A stretch of DNA of 11,974 nucleotides, from positions 1 through 11,974 of the forward strand of contig CAMWIS010000037.1 of assembly GCA_947174375.1 (NCBI GenBank), given 5' to 3'. This stretch comes from an uncultured Bacteroidales bacterium (GTDB lineage: Bacteria > Bacteroidota > Bacteroidia > Bacteroidales > P3). Of this stretch, positions 1 to 6,261 are shown one piece after another. Under the pieces are notes generated by a model. That model was not told the origin of the DNA, ran no database searches, and was given only the letters and a program-made list of their open reading frames with translations. Position 1 is the first letter of the stretch, and each line of letters begins with the position of its first letter. Made by a program: the position numbers and the translations under genes.

Positions 1-591
1 GGCGGCAATGCGGCGCATCTGACCACTTATACCATCCTCATCAATTTGGCCGTCGCGCTCGTCGTGCCGGCCTTGGTGCCTTACGTGCATCCGAGTCCGG
101 GCGTCACGATGTGGACGTCGTCCCTGCTCATTCTCGGCAAAGTGTTCCCGCTTTTGCTGATGCCGCTGTTGGCCGCCATCTTGGTCCGTTATCTGGCGCC
201 GCGCCTGCATTTCATCCTGTCGCATTATCAGGAACTGGCGTTCTACCTTTGGGCGGTGGCCCTGGCGTTGGCGACAGCCGTCACCGTGCGCAGTATCATG
301 CATAGCGAGGAGAGTTTGGCCACGGAGCTGTGGCTCGTCGTCGCCTCCTTGGTCTGCTGTCTGTTGCAGTTCTATGTCGGCCGGCGGGTCGGGGCGCGTT
401 ATAACGACAAAATCAGTGCGGGTCAGTCGTTGGGTCAGAAAAACACCGTCTTGGCGATATGGATGGGCTTCACGTTCTTTACCCCGATTACGGCTGTGGT
501 CGGCGGCTTTTACAGTATCTGGCATAATCTTGTCAATTCGTGGCAGTTATATGAAAGCAAGAAGGCCAAGACGCTTTCTTCCGGTCGATAA
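1..591 (+). CDS. BASS-family (bile acid:sodium symporter-like) transporter, 3' part
   Basis: The reading frame is open from the first base, so the gene starts upstream; 196 C-terminal residues are present. They form about six hydrophobic segments. The first in-window residues (GGNAAHLTTYT) resemble the Gly/Asn-containing unwound helix of bile acid:sodium symporter (BASS) proteins. The late segments carry GQKNTVLAI and FYSIWHN, close to the family's second conserved G-x-x-N-x-x-LA motif and its C-terminal ysiwHN signature. The family moves organic anions, often with sodium, across the inner membrane; the substrate cannot be read from sequence. The protein ends in a short basic tail. A TTG at position 46 could be mistaken for a start, but it lies inside the continuous frame. 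Family assignment is fairly secure, substrate unknown. Confidence 0.75.
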   Translation, partial: GGNAAHLTTYTILINLAVALVVPALVPYVHPSPGVTMWTSSLLILGKVFPLLLMPLLAAILVRYLAPRLHFILSHYQELAFYLWAVALALATAVTVRSIMHSEESLATELWLVVASLVCCLLQFYVGRRVGARYNDKISAGQSLGQKNTVLAIWMGFTFFTPITAVVGGFYSIWHNLVNSWQLYESKKAKTLSSGR

Positions 592-651
592 AAAACGGCT
601 TTCTGTAATTTTTTCGGACGATCCGGCGTCTAATGTCTAAAACGAATTCAA

Positions 652-1140
652 ATGACGGAAAAAGAGTTTGCACGCTTGGTCAGGGAACAGAAGGAGACGA
701 TATACACCGTCTGCTATATGTTTTCGGATAATCCCGACGAAGTGAGCGATTTGTTTCAGGAGACGCTGATCAATCTGTGGCGCGGTTTCAAGCGGTTCCG
801 CGGGGACAGTCAGGTGCGCACGTATGTATGGCGTGTCGCGCTCAATACCTGTATCAGCGCAGACCGCAAGCGGAAACGCCGCCATGCCTCGGCGCATGGT
901 GCGGATGCCGGCTTAGTGGATTTGAGTGCGTCGCTTTACGAGGCCGGGGCGGCGGACACCAAGCAGGCGCGGCTGTTGCACGACCGGATTGCGCGTTTGG
1001 GGATGTTCGACCGCGCGATTGTCTTGCTGTGGTTGGAGGACTTGTCGTATGAAGAAATCGGCGCCATCGTCGGTATCTCGGCGCGGAATGTGGGCGTGCG
1101 CTTGTTCAGAATCAAGGAAGAATTGAAAAACAACCAATAA
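652..1140 (+). CDS. ECF-type RNA polymerase sigma-70 factor
   Basis: This 162-residue protein has the two-domain layout of an extracytoplasmic function (ECF) sigma factor. Region 2 (about residues 10-76) includes DLFQETLINLW, then VRTYVWRVALNTC and a basic RKRKRR stretch, and would bind core polymerase and the -10 element. After a linker, region 4 (about 107-158) has a helix-turn-helix, LSYEEIGAIVGIS followed by VGVRLFRIKEEL, for -35 recognition. The length is typical. The ATG at 652 follows an A-rich leader without a clear Shine-Dalgarno sequence. The stop is 14 nt before the ATG of the next membrane-protein gene, so the two are probably cotranscribed. That partner is the natural candidate for controlling the sigma factor's activity. 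The regulon cannot be read from this window. Confidence 0.9.
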   Translation: MTEKEFARLVREQKETIYTVCYMFSDNPDEVSDLFQETLINLWRGFKRFRGDSQVRTYVWRVALNTCISADRKRKRRHASAHGADAGLVDLSASLYEAGAADTKQARLLHDRIARLGMFDRAIVLLWLEDLSYEEIGAIVGISARNVGVRLFRIKEELKNNQ

Positions 1141-1143
1141 TAA

Positions 1144-1149
1144 GGAGGG
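1144..1149 (+). promoter_or_regulatory. Ribosome binding site (GGAGGG) deciding the start of the membrane-protein gene
   Basis: A strong Shine-Dalgarno sequence, GGAGGG, lies just after the sigma factor stop codons. Three in-frame starts follow in a row: GTG 1149, ATG 1152 and ATG 1155. Only ATG 1155 leaves a normal spacing of about 6 nt from the GGAGG core. Strong Shine-Dalgarno sequences are not the rule in Bacteroidota, so this site probably supports efficient translation of the second gene. Confidence 0.6.
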
Positions 1150-1154
1150 TGATG

Positions 1155-1736
1155 ATGGAAAACGAAAAGTTGGAAATGGAACAGATGAAGTCGGAACTGG
1201 CTTCTTTGAAATATATATTATCGGAACGCTTACGGGTGGAAGACCGCAGCATCCGCAACGCGATGGCGTTGCAGACGGATCATATCAACCGCAAGGCTAC
1301 GTTCATTATTGTTTTGAGCTTGCTGACGATGGTGACCGCCCCCGGGATATTTTCCGGCCTGAACGGCCTTTCGGTGGCGTTCAGCGTGGCGACGGATGTG
1401 ATGCTGGGGATTTCGGCCGGTTGTACGTTCGCGATGCATTGGCCGATGTGGCGCATCAATTGGGCGACGGACAACCTGGTGACGGTGGCCGAGACTGTGC
1501 AGAACTTCAGACGGCAATATGTCCTATGGCCGCGCATCGGCCTCCCGATGGTTTGCCTGTGGCTGTTATGGCTGCTGTGGGAACTGTACGGCGTTGGCGA
1601 CGATACCTTTTGGATCATGGCGTCCGGCGCTTCAGTCGGCGCGATAATCGGCGGCTTCTGCGGTTTGTCCATGAACCGGCACATCGTGCGTTCCGCCGAT
1701 GATATCCTGCGTCAGATAGACCAGCTGAAACGGTAA
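1155..1736 (+). CDS. Four-helix membrane protein paired with the ECF sigma factor (possible anti-sigma)
   Basis: The protein has 193 residues from the preferred ATG. Residues 1-45 are charged and helical (MENEKLEMEQMKSELASL), probably a short cytoplasmic coiled coil. Four hydrophobic segments follow at about 48-66, 72-95, 127-146 and 152-172. The tail (about 173-193) is short and charged. There is no HxxxCxxC zinc-binding anti-sigma motif and no FecR-like domain. Small membrane proteins directly downstream of ECF sigma genes are common in Bacteroidota, and by position they may hold or release the sigma factor. That role is inference from gene order only. The stop codon lies 7 nt from the convergent stop of the next gene. 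Confidence 0.75.
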   Translation: MENEKLEMEQMKSELASLKYILSERLRVEDRSIRNAMALQTDHINRKATFIIVLSLLTMVTAPGIFSGLNGLSVAFSVATDVMLGISAGCTFAMHWPMWRINWATDNLVTVAETVQNFRRQYVLWPRIGLPMVCLWLLWLLWELYGVGDDTFWIMASGASVGAIIGGFCGLSMNRHIVRSADDILRQIDQLKR

Positions 1737-1743
1737 GCCGCGG

Positions 1744-2517
1744 CTAAGCGTCGGGGTTCCTGTTGTAGATGAAGCGGGCCAACCCATAGACGTAGCGGCG
1801 CAAGCCCGGCCGGTAGGCCAACAGGTGGCGGAACCAGCCGAGGTGTTTGCCTACAAAGCGGACGACGATGCCGACGTAAAACATGGCGAACAGCGTGCCG
1901 ATGCCGATGATGTGCCATTGCCAGGCGCCGAAAAAGGCGTAGCAGGCCACGATGCCGAGCAACACCAGGGCGGTATCGACACAGATTTTGACTTTGGGAA
2001 AATCAATGCCCGTGATGCGGCTGATGGCCACGGGGAAGCCTTCGCCGGGCATGGTCACGCTGCCGCAGCGGACTTCCAGCGCGATGCCGATGCCTAAAAC
2101 CGTACAGCCCGCGATTTGGGTCACCGCCCGTTGCCAAAGGGTTACCGGCGCAAGCCAGGCGGTCAGCAGCATATTCAGGTCGATGAGCGTGCCGAACAGA
2201 AATCCGATGACGAGCTGAAACAGCTGCACCCATTCGAATTGCCGCCTCAGCACGGCGATTTGGCCGAATACAAGGATGAAATTCATAATATAGGTGTATT
2301 GGCCGATGGTCAGCGCGGGCGCCAGTCCCGCTTGGCCGGCGCTTTCGAATACGTAAGGCAGCACGCTGATGACGCTCGACCCCAGCGTGGAACGGACGCA
2401 GACCGCCACGCCCACGGTCATGATGAACAGGGAAACGAGCAACCACAGATGTTGCCAGCAGAACGAAACGATGCGGTCGTGCCGGTTGCGGGCGGCCGAA
2501 GAATCCATAGGTTTCAT
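1744..2517 (-). CDS. YczE/DUF6198-like integral membrane protein
   Basis: This 257-residue protein has about five to six transmembrane segments, at roughly 22-42, 72-90, 98-118, 132-148, 178-195 and 203-222. Between them are conserved-looking polar pieces such as VRSTLGSSVISVLPYVF, TIGQYTYIMNF and VTMPGEGFPVAISR. The repeated layout and the STLG and MPGEGF motifs fit the YczE/YitT-related family (DUF6198), whose biochemical function is not established. The first ATG (2517) has no Shine-Dalgarno sequence; a second in-frame ATG at 2508 is possible. The gene is convergent with the sigma/membrane pair and divergent from glsA. I recognise the family type but cannot assign a substrate. Confidence 0.7.
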   Translation of the reverse strand: MKPMDSSAARNRHDRIVSFCWQHLWLLVSLFIMTVGVAVCVRSTLGSSVISVLPYVFESAGQAGLAPALTIGQYTYIMNFILVFGQIAVLRRQFEWVQLFQLVIGFLFGTLIDLNMLLTAWLAPVTLWQRAVTQIAGCTVLGIGIALEVRCGSVTMPGEGFPVAISRITGIDFPKVKICVDTALVLLGIVACYAFFGAWQWHIIGIGTLFAMFYVGIVVRFVGKHLGWFRHLLAYRPGLRRYVYGLARFIYNRNPDA

Positions 2518-2600
2518 ACAATCGGTTTTATTTTAATGCGATACGATGTCCGTTTTGTGGGGGGCATCGGTTTCGGATGCCCGAATTTACGAAAAATCCG

Positions 2601-2608
2601 TAACTTCG
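2601..2608 (+). promoter_or_regulatory. Possible -7 element for glsA
   Basis: TAACTTCG is one mismatch from the Bacteroidota -7 consensus TAnnTTTG. It lies 24 nt upstream of the glsA ATG, giving a plausible short leader. No convincing TTTG -33 box sits at the expected 19-21 nt spacing, so the call is weak. Confidence 0.3.
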
Positions 2609-2632
2609 CAGAAGATTATAGGCGTACCGGTT

Positions 2633-3547
2633 ATGGATTATAAAGAGGTTATCACGCAAATATACAACGACGTAAAGCCGTTGTTCGGGCAAGGGAAGGT
2701 GGCGGATTATATTCCGGCCTTGGCGAACGTGGACCCGCATCAGTACGGCATCGCGGTGGCGACCGTGGACGGGCGGATTATGGGCGTGGGCGACTATCGC
2801 ACCAAATTCTCGATACAGAGTATTTCCAAGGTGTTCACCCTGGTCATGGTGTTGCGTCACATGGGCAGCTCGCTGTGGCGATACGTGGGCCGCGAGCCCT
2901 CCGGCACGGCCTTCAATTCGTTGGTGCAGCTGGAGTTTGAACAGGGCGTGCCGCGTAACCCGTTTATCAATGCGGGGGCGCTCGTCATCACCGACAAGCT
3001 CATGCAGCTCTATGCAAAGCCGAAGGAGGCGATTCTGCAATTCGTGCGCTCGGTGGCCGATACGCCCGACATCTATTTCGATACGGCGGTGGCGCATTCG
3101 GAGTTGGAACACGCGAGCCGCAATCTGGCGCTGGGGCATTTCATGAAGAGCTTCGGCAATATCGCGAACGATGTGGATACGTTGATGGACGTCTATTGCC
3201 ATCAGTGCGGCATAGCCATGACCTGCGAGGAATTGGCCAAGTCGTTCGTCTTTTTGGCCAACCGGGGCGTTAATCCGTTCAATGACGAGCAAATCTTGAG
3301 TATGAGCCGCTCCAAACGACTGAATGCCTTGATGCTGACGTGCGGGTTCTACGATGAGTCGGGCGATTTCGCGTTCAGGGTCGGGATGCCGGGCAAGAGC
3401 GGCGTGGGCGGCGGCATCGTGGCCGTCATTCCCGGCCGGCTCAGCATCGCCGTCTGGAGCCCCGAACTCAATCCGCACGGCAATTCGATTATGGGCATGG
3501 AAACCCTGGAACGTTTTACGACGGATCTCGGCGTGTCGATATTCTAA
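2633..3547 (+). CDS. glsA: Glutaminase A
   Basis: This 304-residue protein hydrolyses L-glutamine to L-glutamate and ammonia in the cytoplasm. It contains the serine-dependent glutaminase signatures: GKVADYIPAL (about 21-30), the S-x-x-K catalytic pair in FSIQSISKV (Ser63 and Lys66), PRNPFINAGA (about 106-115), and the C-terminal KSGVGGGIVA. The length matches the usual 300-310 residues of bacterial GlsA. The frame stays open upstream to 2546, but the ATG at 2633 gives the family's normal N-terminus (MDYKEVITQIYNDVKPL) and leaves room for a promoter, so I chose it. The gene stands alone between a divergent membrane-protein gene and a terminator. In other bacteria glutaminase supports acid resistance and glutamine catabolism; which applies here is not visible. 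Confidence 0.95.
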   Translation: MDYKEVITQIYNDVKPLFGQGKVADYIPALANVDPHQYGIAVATVDGRIMGVGDYRTKFSIQSISKVFTLVMVLRHMGSSLWRYVGREPSGTAFNSLVQLEFEQGVPRNPFINAGALVITDKLMQLYAKPKEAILQFVRSVADTPDIYFDTAVAHSELEHASRNLALGHFMKSFGNIANDVDTLMDVYCHQCGIAMTCEELAKSFVFLANRGVNPFNDEQILSMSRSKRLNALMLTCGFYDESGDFAFRVGMPGKSGVGGGIVAVIPGRLSIAVWSPELNPHGNSIMGMETLERFTTDLGVSIF

Positions 3548-3568
3548 GAGGGCGGACGGCCTGAAAAT

Positions 3569-3605
3569 AAAAGCGGGGCAATACATCCGGTATTGTCCCG
3601 CTTTT
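3569..3605. terminator. Bidirectional intrinsic terminator shared by glsA and tRNA-Gln
   Basis: A 16-bp stem (3569-3584 paired with 3590-3605, one G-T wobble) closes a 5-nt loop. On the plus strand it ends in CTTTTCGTTTT; read on the minus strand it ends in CTTTTATTTTC. It therefore has a U-rich tail both ways. It sits 22 nt after the glsA stop and 8 nt past the 3' end of the minus-strand tRNA, so it can end both convergent transcripts. Confidence 0.85.
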
Positions 3606-3612
3606 CGTTTTG

Positions 3613-3684
3613 TTGACCAACCAGGACTCGAACCTGGAATGACAGAACCAAAATCTGTTGTGTTGCCAATTACACCATTGGTCA
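3613..3684 (-). tRNA. tRNA-Gln (anticodon TTG)
   Basis: The reverse complement folds into a 72-nt cloverleaf. The acceptor stem pairs TGACCAA with TTGGTCA, followed by discriminator A. The T arm is CCAGG-TTCGAGT-CCTGG. The anticodon arm is CAGA-TTTTGGT-TCTG, with anticodon TTG, which reads CAA (and CAG by wobble) for glutamine. The 3' CCA is not encoded, since CAA follows the discriminator, so it must be added after transcription. The gene has its own promoter 18 nt upstream and a terminator 8 nt downstream. Confidence 0.95.
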
Positions 3685-3701
3685 ATCCTCCAAAGAGGGT
3701 G

Positions 3702-3733
3702 CAAAGGTAAGGTAAAAGACGTAAAAAAGCAAA
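3702..3733 (-). promoter_or_regulatory. Bacteroidota-type promoter for tRNA-Gln
   Basis: On the minus strand, TTTG (3733-3730) is followed by exactly 20 nt and then TACCTTTG (3709-3702). This is a full match to the Bacteroidota -33/-7 pattern TTTG-N19-21-TAnnTTTG. It starts at the base directly after the queG stop codon and points at the tRNA, so the tRNA need not depend on read-through from queG. Confidence 0.75.
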
Positions 3734-4726
3734 TCAATCCCAAAGCGTGAGGTTGGCTTTGAGGCCGTCCGCGCCGGCGCGTCGGAGCGGCGAACGGGCG
3801 AAGCGCTCCCGCAAGGCGGTGTCGTCGAGGCGGGCGAAGTCGGCTTGGGAGAGGGCGGCTAAGCCGGGGGCGGGCACGAAGGCCGGATGCGGTGTCGGCA
3901 CGGCGGTTGGGAACGCGCCCGGCCGGTTGGCGGGGCAGACGGCCTGGCAGCGGTCGCAACCGAAGATGGCGAGCGGCGGAGCGCCTGCCGCCTGCGGGCG
4001 CAGGGGTGGAAACGCCTTGCGGCCGTTTCCGTCCGGCGGCATCTCTATCGTGGCGTAGGCCAGGCACCGGTCCGCCCGCAGGCGCGGCGCGCCCTCTAAA
4101 GAGAGCGCGCCGGTGGGACAGGCGTCCACGCAGGCGCTACAATGCAGGCAGTGCTCCGGCAAGGCCGCCGTATCCGCCGTCGGACGGTCGTAAGTGTCGG
4201 CCGGCACATCGGTCAGCAGGAGCCCCAAAAACAGATAACTGCCCAAACGCGGGCTTTGCAGCAGGTCGTTGCGGCCGATACGCCCGAGGCCGGCCCGCAC
4301 GGCCCAGGCCTTTTCCAAAATCAGGGCGGTATCGACGAAGCCGCGGCAACGGGCGTCGGGATGGCGTTGGCGCACATAGGCCGCCATCCGTTTGAGGAAA
4401 CGCCGGATGACGCGGTGATAGTCTTCGCCCTGCGCGAAACGGGCGATGCGCGGATGATACGCATATAGGTCGGGGCGGGGAAAATAGCTGAACGCGCAGA
4501 CGGCCACCGTGCGCACGCCGGGCAACAACTGGCCGGGTTGGCAACGGGTTTCGGGCGAGCGGCTCATATAGGCCATGTCGCCTTGGGCACCGGCACTCAG
4601 ATAGGCTTGCAGGTAGGGCCATTCGGCGGCCAACGTGTCGGCGGCGGCCACGCCGGCCTCGGCCGCGCCCAAGCGCAGGGCTTCGGCCTTGAAGTCGGCC
4701 GCGTTCAAAAGGTTGGAATCCGCCAT
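3734..4726 (-). CDS. queG: Epoxyqueuosine reductase
   Basis: This 330-residue protein carries out the last step of queuosine synthesis, reducing epoxyqueuosine to queuosine in the wobble position of GUN-anticodon tRNAs (Tyr, His, Asn, Asp); the family uses cobalamin and two [4Fe-4S] clusters. The sequence shows the conserved core VDTALILEKAWAVRAGLG (Asp132 at the expected general-acid position). The first ferredoxin motif is C193-xx-C196-xx-C199-xxx-C203-P. The second cluster set is C221 with C257-xx-C260-xxx-C264-P. The frame extends upstream to 4756, but that start lies within ruvB. The ATG at 4726, 1 nt after the ruvB stop, gives the normal family length. It is probably cotranscribed and translationally coupled with ruvB. 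The C-terminal region is rich in Ala and Pro. Confidence 0.93.
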   Translation of the reverse strand: MADSNLLNAADFKAEALRLGAAEAGVAAADTLAAEWPYLQAYLSAGAQGDMAYMSRSPETRCQPGQLLPGVRTVAVCAFSYFPRPDLYAYHPRIARFAQGEDYHRVIRRFLKRMAAYVRQRHPDARCRGFVDTALILEKAWAVRAGLGRIGRNDLLQSPRLGSYLFLGLLLTDVPADTYDRPTADTAALPEHCLHCSACVDACPTGALSLEGAPRLRADRCLAYATIEMPPDGNGRKAFPPLRPQAAGAPPLAIFGCDRCQAVCPANRPGAFPTAVPTPHPAFVPAPGLAALSQADFARLDDTALRERFARSPLRRAGADGLKANLTLWD

Positions 4727-4727
4727 G

Positions 4728-5762
4728 TCACTCGAACAGCGAGGCCTGTGCGTCACGGCTCAGACCCGGCACGCGCCCCAAATGTTTGTAGGCGGCCGAG
4801 GTCGCTTCCCGTCCGCGCGGCGTGCGCATGAGATAGCCCTCTTGTATCAGGAAGGGTTCATAGACTTCCTCTATCGTGCCGGGGTCTTCGCCCACGGCCG
4901 TCGCAATCGTGTTAAGCCCCACGGGGCCGCCGCGGAACTTGTCCACGATGACCGACAGGATGCGGTTGTCCATTTCGTCCAGACCGTGTTTGTCCACGTT
5001 CAACGCTTGCAGGGCGTGCTGCACGATGGGCACGTCAATCACGCCGTCGCCCTTGATTTGGGCGAAGTCGCGCACGCGGCGCAACAGCAGGTTGGCGATA
5101 CGGGGGGTGCCCCGGCTGCGCCGCGCGATTTCGGAGGCCGCGTTCTTTTCGATCGGCACGTCCAGTAATTCGGCCGAACGTTCGATGATGCGGCGCAACG
5201 TGTCGGCGGGGTAGTAGGCCAGGCGCGCGCTGATGCCGAAGCGGGAGCGTAAGGGCGCGGTCAGCAGGCCGGAGCGCGTCGTGGCCCCGATGAGCGTGAA
5301 CGGGTTGAGCGTAATCTGCACGCTGCGGGCGTTGGGGCCGCTCTCGATCATGATGTCGATGCGGTAATCCTCCATGGCCGAATAGAGATATTCCTCCACA
5401 ATCGGGCTCAGCCGGTGGATTTCGTCGATAAACAGCACGTCGTTGGGTTGCAGGCTCGTCAGCAGGCCGGCCAGTTCGCCGGGCTTGTCCAGCACCGGGC
5501 CGGATGTCGTCTTCATCTGTACGCCCAACTCGTTGGCGATGATATACGAAAGCGTCGTCTTGCCCAGGCCGGGAGGGCCGTGCAGCAGAACGTGGTCCAA
5601 GGCCTCCTGCCGCATCTTGGCGGCCATGACGAAGACCTTGAGGTTCTCCACGATGGCGTCCTGCCCTTGGAAACTATCGAAAAGCGACGGCCGCAACGCC
5701 TTCTCGATTTCCTTGTCCGAGGGCGAGAGCCGTTCTTTTTCCGGGTCCAAATGTTCGTTCAT
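4728..5762 (-). CDS. ruvB: Holliday junction branch migration helicase subunit RuvB
   Basis: This 344-residue AAA+ ATPase drives branch migration of Holliday junctions as a hexamer loaded by RuvA, in recombinational DNA repair. Visible motifs are Walker A GPPGLGKTT (about 62-70), Walker B DEIH (113-116), the sensor segment GATTRSGLL (about 159-167), and the arginine-finger context LRSRFGI (about 171-177). The C-terminal winged helix contains GGPVGLNTIA and EEVYEPFLIQEGY. Both length and motif order are standard. The ATG at 5762 gives the usual N-terminus (MNEHLDPEKERLSP). ruvA and ruvC are not in the window. queG follows after 1 nt, and the upstream region is divergent from the hydrogenase locus. 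Confidence 0.97.
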   Translation of the reverse strand: MNEHLDPEKERLSPSDKEIEKALRPSLFDSFQGQDAIVENLKVFVMAAKMRQEALDHVLLHGPPGLGKTTLSYIIANELGVQMKTTSGPVLDKPGELAGLLTSLQPNDVLFIDEIHRLSPIVEEYLYSAMEDYRIDIMIESGPNARSVQITLNPFTLIGATTRSGLLTAPLRSRFGISARLAYYPADTLRRIIERSAELLDVPIEKNAASEIARRSRGTPRIANLLLRRVRDFAQIKGDGVIDVPIVQHALQALNVDKHGLDEMDNRILSVIVDKFRGGPVGLNTIATAVGEDPGTIEEVYEPFLIQEGYLMRTPRGREATSAAYKHLGRVPGLSRDAQASLFE

Positions 5763-5821
5763 AATTTCGAAAACGGATAACTTGCAAAGAAACGAAAAAA
5801 AAACAGAGGAAGCAAGTGCCG

Positions 5822-5829
5822 CAAAGTTG
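5822..5829 (-). promoter_or_regulatory. ruvB: Possible -7 element for ruvB
   Basis: On the minus strand this reads CAACTTTG, one base off the TAnnTTTG consensus, about 60 nt upstream of the ruvB ATG. No clear -33 box was found. It overlaps the -33 box proposed for the divergent ferredoxin gene. Confidence 0.3.
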
Positions 5830-5857
5830 GTAAATCGGTCGGAAAATCTTATATTTG
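5826..5857 (+). promoter_or_regulatory. Bacteroidota-type promoter for the hydrogenase locus
   Basis: GTTG (5826-5829, a TTTG variant), a 20-nt spacer, then TATATTTG (5850-5857), a full match to TAnnTTTG. The first gene of the hydrogenase locus starts 36 nt downstream at 5894, which is a normal leader length. This is the best promoter candidate I can see for the first ferredoxin gene and perhaps the hydrogenase that follows. Confidence 0.7.
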
Positions 5858-5893
5858 CAAGTCATATTAAGGATTACTAAAACCCGAACGGCT

Positions 5894-6154
5894 ATGAAAA
5901 AAGTATTGGTAGAAATCTGTGTGGGAACCGCCTGTTATGTCATGGGCGCTTCCGAACTCATGCTGATAGAGGATTACCTGACGCCCGAACAGAAAGAGCG
6001 TGTGGAAATCAAGGGCACGACCTGCCTGGATACCTGCCAGCATCCGGAACACGGCAAGGCGCCTTTCGTGCGCATAGACGGTCAGGTTTACGACCGCGTG
6101 GACGTGCGTCTGCTGGTTGATTTGATTGCGAAACATATCGCGATGAACGAATAG
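5894..6154 (+). CDS. Thioredoxin-like [2Fe-2S] ferredoxin, first copy
   Basis: This 86-residue protein has the four-cysteine signature of thioredoxin-fold [2Fe-2S] ferredoxins: C9-x4-C14 (CVGTAC) and C44-x3-C48 (CLDTC). After these come PFVRIDGQVY and a C-terminal helix. The fold is shared with the cluster domain of NuoE and of HydC in multimeric hydrogenases, but the N-terminal helical bundle of those subunits is absent. The frame is open back to 5855, but that start overlaps the proposed -7 element; ATG 5894 gives the natural N-terminus MKKVLVEICVGTAC. It is the first gene of the hydrogenase locus, 107 nt before the catalytic subunit, and probably carries electrons to or from it. That partnership is inferred from position. 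Confidence 0.85.
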   Translation: MKKVLVEICVGTACYVMGASELMLIEDYLTPEQKERVEIKGTTCLDTCQHPEHGKAPFVRIDGQVYDRVDVRLLVDLIAKHIAMNE

Positions 6155-6261
6155 GCGGTATCCGTCATTTTTGCAGAGGGGCGGCCCGTGGCATCCGTCA
6201 GGTCGGGTCGGCATACGCTTTGCAGGAACGGAAAACGCAGACTTTGAAAAAATAAACAACT

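Noticed and set aside
1736..1745. Perfect 10-nt palindrome AGCCGCGGCT between two convergent stop codons as a terminator
   Set aside because: It is too short, has no loop sequence and no T tract on either strand, and overlaps the end of both coding regions; probably chance in GC-rich DNA.
2546..2632. N-terminal extension of glutaminase from an upstream in-frame start
   Set aside because: The extra 29 residues have no family resemblance and would cover the proposed promoter region; the ATG at 2633 gives the usual GlsA length.
2528..3685. 385-codon open frame on the minus strand over glsA and the tRNA
   Set aside because: It runs antisense to glsA and through the tRNA-Gln gene and the terminator, which rules out a real coding role.
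3613..4726. Functional link between queG and the neighbouring tRNA as its substrate
   Set aside because: Queuosine is found in tRNAs with GUN anticodons; this tRNA has anticodon TTG and cannot be a QueG substrate.
4727..4756. Longer queG start 10 codons upstream
   Set aside because: It would overlap the ruvB 3' end, while the ATG at 4726 directly follows the ruvB stop and matches the family N-terminus.
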